Part shown: piece by piece, positions 61,347 to 64,000 of the stretch
How the letters are laid out: each line of letters opens with the position of its first letter
Position numbering within the stretch: position 1 is the stretch's first letter
Assembly: GCA_963974715.1 (NCBI GenBank)
Contig: CAXBDK010000012.1
Location: forward strand, 124,001 to 188,000
DNA length: 64,000 nucleotides
Direction of reading: 5' to 3'
Source: Sediminicola sp963974715
Lineage (GTDB): Bacteria > Bacteroidota > Bacteroidia > Flavobacteriales > Flavobacteriaceae
Notes under the pieces: generated by a model
Database searches by the model: none
Seen by the model: only the letters and a program-made list of their open reading frames with translations
Told to the model about the DNA's origin: nothing
Program-made: the position numbers and the translations under genes

Positions 61347-62741
61347 ATGAAGGTCAGGTCATATTTATTCCCCATTTTGTTCATTTTGCTGTCAGCTAAC
61401 CATATGGTGGCACAACAAAAAATAAACGATTCCGTTCAAGCGCAATTAAGGATCGGGATCAAAGGATTCCAAGAAAGGTACCACTCCCCGAGCATCGCTG
61501 TGGCCATTGTGCACGGGGATGATATCATCTTCAGTGAAGCACTGGGATTTACGGATCTGGAAAATAAGGTTCCGGCCACTATCAGTTCCAAATATCAGAT
61601 CCAGTCCATTACGAAAATGTTCACGGCGACCATGTTCATGCAGTTGTGGGAGCAGGGTATTGTAGACTTGGACGATGATATAAAAAAATATGTTCCGGAA
61701 TATTCAGGAGGATATCGTACAAAGTATGATAGCGGCACCACATTCCTTGAACTTGCTACCCATAATTCAGGGCTTCCCAGAAACTCGCCCGCAGATATCG
61801 ATTTTGCCAAACAGGTTGACAAATGGTTACTGACCAAACAGGATCAGGGGCCTATTCGATCAGCGGCAAAAGAAGCGTTTATCACATCGCTCAAATTTAT
61901 CGGTAAACAATACCCGGATTATCAGTTTTTAGATCAGGATACCCGTCACTACTCCAATCTAGGGTATGGTCTTTTTGGCCTGGGCTTGGAAAGGGCGGCA
62001 AAAACCGAGTACAAGGAGTATGTCCTTTCCAACATTTGCAGGCCTTTAAAGCTTTCCGATACAGGTTTCGGTACCGTAGGCACAAAAAATAACACCATTG
62101 CCAAAGGGTATTTTTATAGAGGTGATGAAGAAGGGTACATCAAAACGCCCGATTATTATCCCAATTCCATGGTTTATGCCGCGGGCATGTATTCAACCGC
62201 ATCGGATCTGGCAAAATTCATCAGTGCTCAATTTGATGATGATGACCCGATCCTTTCCGGAAGGAGCAGGAGAATGATGCAGCGTTTGGGTATAGGCTGG
62301 TTACGCACCTATCCTTTTATTATGCACGAAGGTTCCATGTTGGGAGCGCGCAGTGAAATTATATTTAATCCCGAGCTCAAGATCGGATGGGTCGTACTGG
62401 CCAATACCACCGATTTTCCATTTAACAGGATCAATGACTATATCAGCAGTCTGATCGTTCCCCTGTACGTAAAGAAGCCTATCACGGATCTGGAGAAATA
62501 TGTCGGGATCTATACATTGGAAGGTGGTTATGACAGTTTAACAATATATCTTAAGGAAGGCAGGCTTTATTCCACTTATCTGAAAGGCCACCTACCTGAT
62601 CGCCCTTTGTCTTTTTCGGGCAATAATTCTTTAAAGGCGGAGGGATACGATGGCCATGATATCGGGTATAATTTTATCGTAGGCCCCCGATCGGAAATCA
62701 AGGCTCTTAGCCTCAATCAGCTCATGTGGTCAAAACAATGA
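61347..62741 (+). CDS. serine hydrolase of the class C beta-lactamase family
   Basis: 464 aa exported protein (signal about residues 1-22). The nucleophile motif is SITKM (SxxK, about residue 89) and the second motif HYSNLGYG (YxN, about residue 204). A C-terminal beta-barrel-like domain follows (about residues 375-464). It is a relative of penicillin-binding esterases and peptidases; antibiotic hydrolysis is not implied. ATGA overlap with the next gene. Confidence 0.88.
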   Translation: MKVRSYLFPILFILLSANHMVAQQKINDSVQAQLRIGIKGFQERYHSPSIAVAIVHGDDIIFSEALGFTDLENKVPATISSKYQIQSITKMFTATMFMQLWEQGIVDLDDDIKKYVPEYSGGYRTKYDSGTTFLELATHNSGLPRNSPADIDFAKQVDKWLLTKQDQGPIRSAAKEAFITSLKFIGKQYPDYQFLDQDTRHYSNLGYGLFGLGLERAAKTEYKEYVLSNICRPLKLSDTGFGTVGTKNNTIAKGYFYRGDEEGYIKTPDYYPNSMVYAAGMYSTASDLAKFISAQFDDDDPILSGRSRRMMQRLGIGWLRTYPFIMHEGSMLGARSEIIFNPELKIGWVVLANTTDFPFNRINDYISSLIVPLYVKKPITDLEKYVGIYTLEGGYDSLTIYLKEGRLYSTYLKGHLPDRPLSFSGNNSLKAEGYDGHDIGYNFIVGPRSEIKALSLNQLMWSKQ

Positions 62742-63820
62742 ATACACACTTTTTGTCGCCCTTGGTCCCATTCTTACTGGTGGCCTTGACCATTTCCACT
62801 GTCAATGCCCAGGAGGGGACCATTGAAACCGTAACGGGACGGGAAATTACGATTGGCGAACTTGAAAGTTTTATTGCCCTTCAGATGGATTCTTTGCATA
62901 TCCCCGGCTTATCCGTCGCCGTCATCAACAACAAATCCGTTGTCTATACCAAAAATCTCGGGGTCAAGAATTTCCGGACAAAAGAACCGGTGGACCAAAA
63001 TACCATTTTTGAATCCTGTTCCCTTTCCAAACCTATATTTGCTTACTTTGTGCTGGAGCTTGCCCGTCTTGGAGTATTGGATATAGACACCCCACTTTAT
63101 GCTTATTTCATGGATAAAGAAGTGGATCATTCCAATTCGCGGTATAAATTGCTTACCGCCAGGATGGTACTTAACCATTGTTCCGGATGGCCCAATTGGA
63201 GGGCCCGGCCCAATGATCTGCTTGAATTTAAATTTAAACCCGGTACCCGATCGGGATACTCTGGAGAAGGGTACCTGTACCTGAAAAGGATCTTGGCCTA
63301 TCGTCTGGATGTTACGGATGTGAAATTGAACGATTATTTCCAGGAAAAAATAGCCCGCCCCTTGCATATAGGATCGATGGGTTTTACCTGGCAGGATTCC
63401 TTAACAGATCTTAAGGCATACGGACACCGCAACGGAATTCCCACCGATAATGGGCCCCAGGGAGCGCCCGATCGGTTTAATGCCGCTGGCGGACTTCATA
63501 CAAAAGCTGGAGACTTCGCAAAATTCATCGCAGCGCTGATGAATACGGACAAGAATATAAATAACGAGCTCCTGCAACTGCAAACATCCCTGCCCCCGGA
63601 ACCGGACGGGCTTTACAGAAGCTTGGGCTTCCCATATAAACTGATCGGGGGCAAAAAGAGGTTTTACCATTCGGGCAACAATGGCGATACCCGTTCTTAT
63701 TGCCATTTTTATAGAGATGAAGGCATCGGGATCGTCCTGTTCGGCAATTGTGATGATCTCTTCTCTTCAGGTTTTGCCAAAAACATTTTGGCGTTTTTGG
63801 ATGAAGAATTCCCGTACTGA
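62738..63820 (+). CDS. second serine hydrolase of the beta-lactamase family
   Basis: 360 aa from the ATG at 62738, which overlaps the previous stop as ATGA. Signal peptide about residues 1-24. SCSLSKPIF carries the SxxK motif; the second motif is YSGEGY (YSG rather than YxN). C-terminal GNNGDTRSYCHF may hold the third motif. It forms a translationally coupled pair with the preceding hydrolase. Confidence 0.88.
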   Translation: MNTHFLSPLVPFLLVALTISTVNAQEGTIETVTGREITIGELESFIALQMDSLHIPGLSVAVINNKSVVYTKNLGVKNFRTKEPVDQNTIFESCSLSKPIFAYFVLELARLGVLDIDTPLYAYFMDKEVDHSNSRYKLLTARMVLNHCSGWPNWRARPNDLLEFKFKPGTRSGYSGEGYLYLKRILAYRLDVTDVKLNDYFQEKIARPLHIGSMGFTWQDSLTDLKAYGHRNGIPTDNGPQGAPDRFNAAGGLHTKAGDFAKFIAALMNTDKNINNELLQLQTSLPPEPDGLYRSLGFPYKLIGGKKRFYHSGNNGDTRSYCHFYRDEGIGIVLFGNCDDLFSSGFAKNILAFLDEEFPY

Positions 63821-63866
63821 ACAAAAACAATGGCAATGTTGTTTCCATTTTACAGAGGAACAGTAT

Positions 63867-64000
63867 CCAGGTTACGGGAGGATGTCAGCAGTACCCACCG
63901 AGCTTATCCCAAGACCAAGGAGATCGGGTTGCCACGGGAGGGGAGGATGTAAGCAATGATTTTCGAAAAATATATGGCGGTGATTTGGGGAAGTTTACAT
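63867..64000 (+). pseudogene. fragment of the dnaE-like 3' end (copy 4, runs to the window edge)
   Basis: CAGGTTACGGGAGGATGTCA matches dnaE about 45474 onward and reads through the stop. Beyond the stop it matches the flank of copy 2 (GTTCGAAAAATA and GGAAGCTTACA-like sequence at about 58729-58775), so it shares downstream DNA with copy 2 rather than with the intact gene. Confidence 0.88.

Noticed and set aside
13416..64000. Second copy of the tRNA-Val 3' end marking the right element boundary
   Set aside because: I found no second TTCGAACCC-type sequence in the window, so the right end is either outside or lacks a tRNA duplication.
1..64000. CRISPR arrays, rRNA genes, intact insertion sequences
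   Set aside because: No regularly spaced repeats, no rRNA sequence and no transposase gene were recognised.

Overview
The window looks like part of a chromosome from a member of the Bacteroidota, most likely a marine Flavobacteriaceae. The evidence is promoters of the TTTG / TAnnTTTG type with almost no Shine-Dalgarno sequences, CTnDOT-style tra genes, a Sec-type lipoprotein NosZ (clade II), DUF4133/DUF4134-type conjugation proteins and AraC regulators with TPR repeats. The genus cannot be read from the sequence.

Bases 1-13.5 kb are ordinary core genome. They hold glutamate synthase (gltB, and gltD cut by the left edge), an acyl-CoA dehydrogenase, a Glu/Leu/Phe/Val dehydrogenase, an NhaD Na+/H+ antiporter, an ExbB-ExbD-TonB energy-transduction operon running into folC, and a tRNA-Val(UAC) gene.

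Everything after the tRNA looks accessory. From 13.45 to about 29.4 kb is an integrated element. A large serine recombinase ends inside the tRNA gene on the opposite strand, with its stop codon in the anticodon loop. It is followed by a type IV secretion (tra) module, traN-M-(L)-K-J-(I-like x3)-G-F-E, all on the minus strand. No relaxase or coupling protein is visible. From 29.4 to 33.7 kb come an AraC regulator, an acidic lipoprotein and a TPR/AraC membrane regulator.

From 33.9 to 46.7 kb is a segment bounded by two 1.1-kb direct repeats. Each repeat carries a GC-rich palindromic repeat, a 62-68 aa WWKG protein gene, a PepSY-like exported protein gene and a terminator. Between them lie an SRAP-family abasic-site protein, two short-chain-dehydrogenase/regulator modules (AraC and HxlR types) and a lexA-like / dinB / dnaE-like mutagenesis cassette with a perfect palindrome in its divergent promoter.

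From 46.9 to 57.6 kb, on the minus strand, is a nitrous-oxide reduction and nitrosative-stress island: cytochrome c, nosZ, a NosB-like membrane protein, nosL, cupin, a CopD-like protein, nosD, nosF, nosY, a heme-copper-oxidase-like membrane protein, an Rrf2 regulator, the RIC iron-sulfur repair protein and a hemerythrin. Palindromes over the -7 boxes of rrf2 and ric, and an FNR-like box in front of the cytochrome c/nosZ genes, suggest NO and low-oxygen control.

From 57.9 kb to the right edge, pieces of the 3' end of the dnaE-like gene recur at four places (57.9, 58.4, 60.3 and 63.9 kb). They lie between cargo segments: the nos island, a ClC channel, an XRE regulator and two serine hydrolases. 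My main hypothesis is that the dnaE 3' end is a hotspot where foreign segments have accumulated one after another, each leaving a dnaE tail behind.
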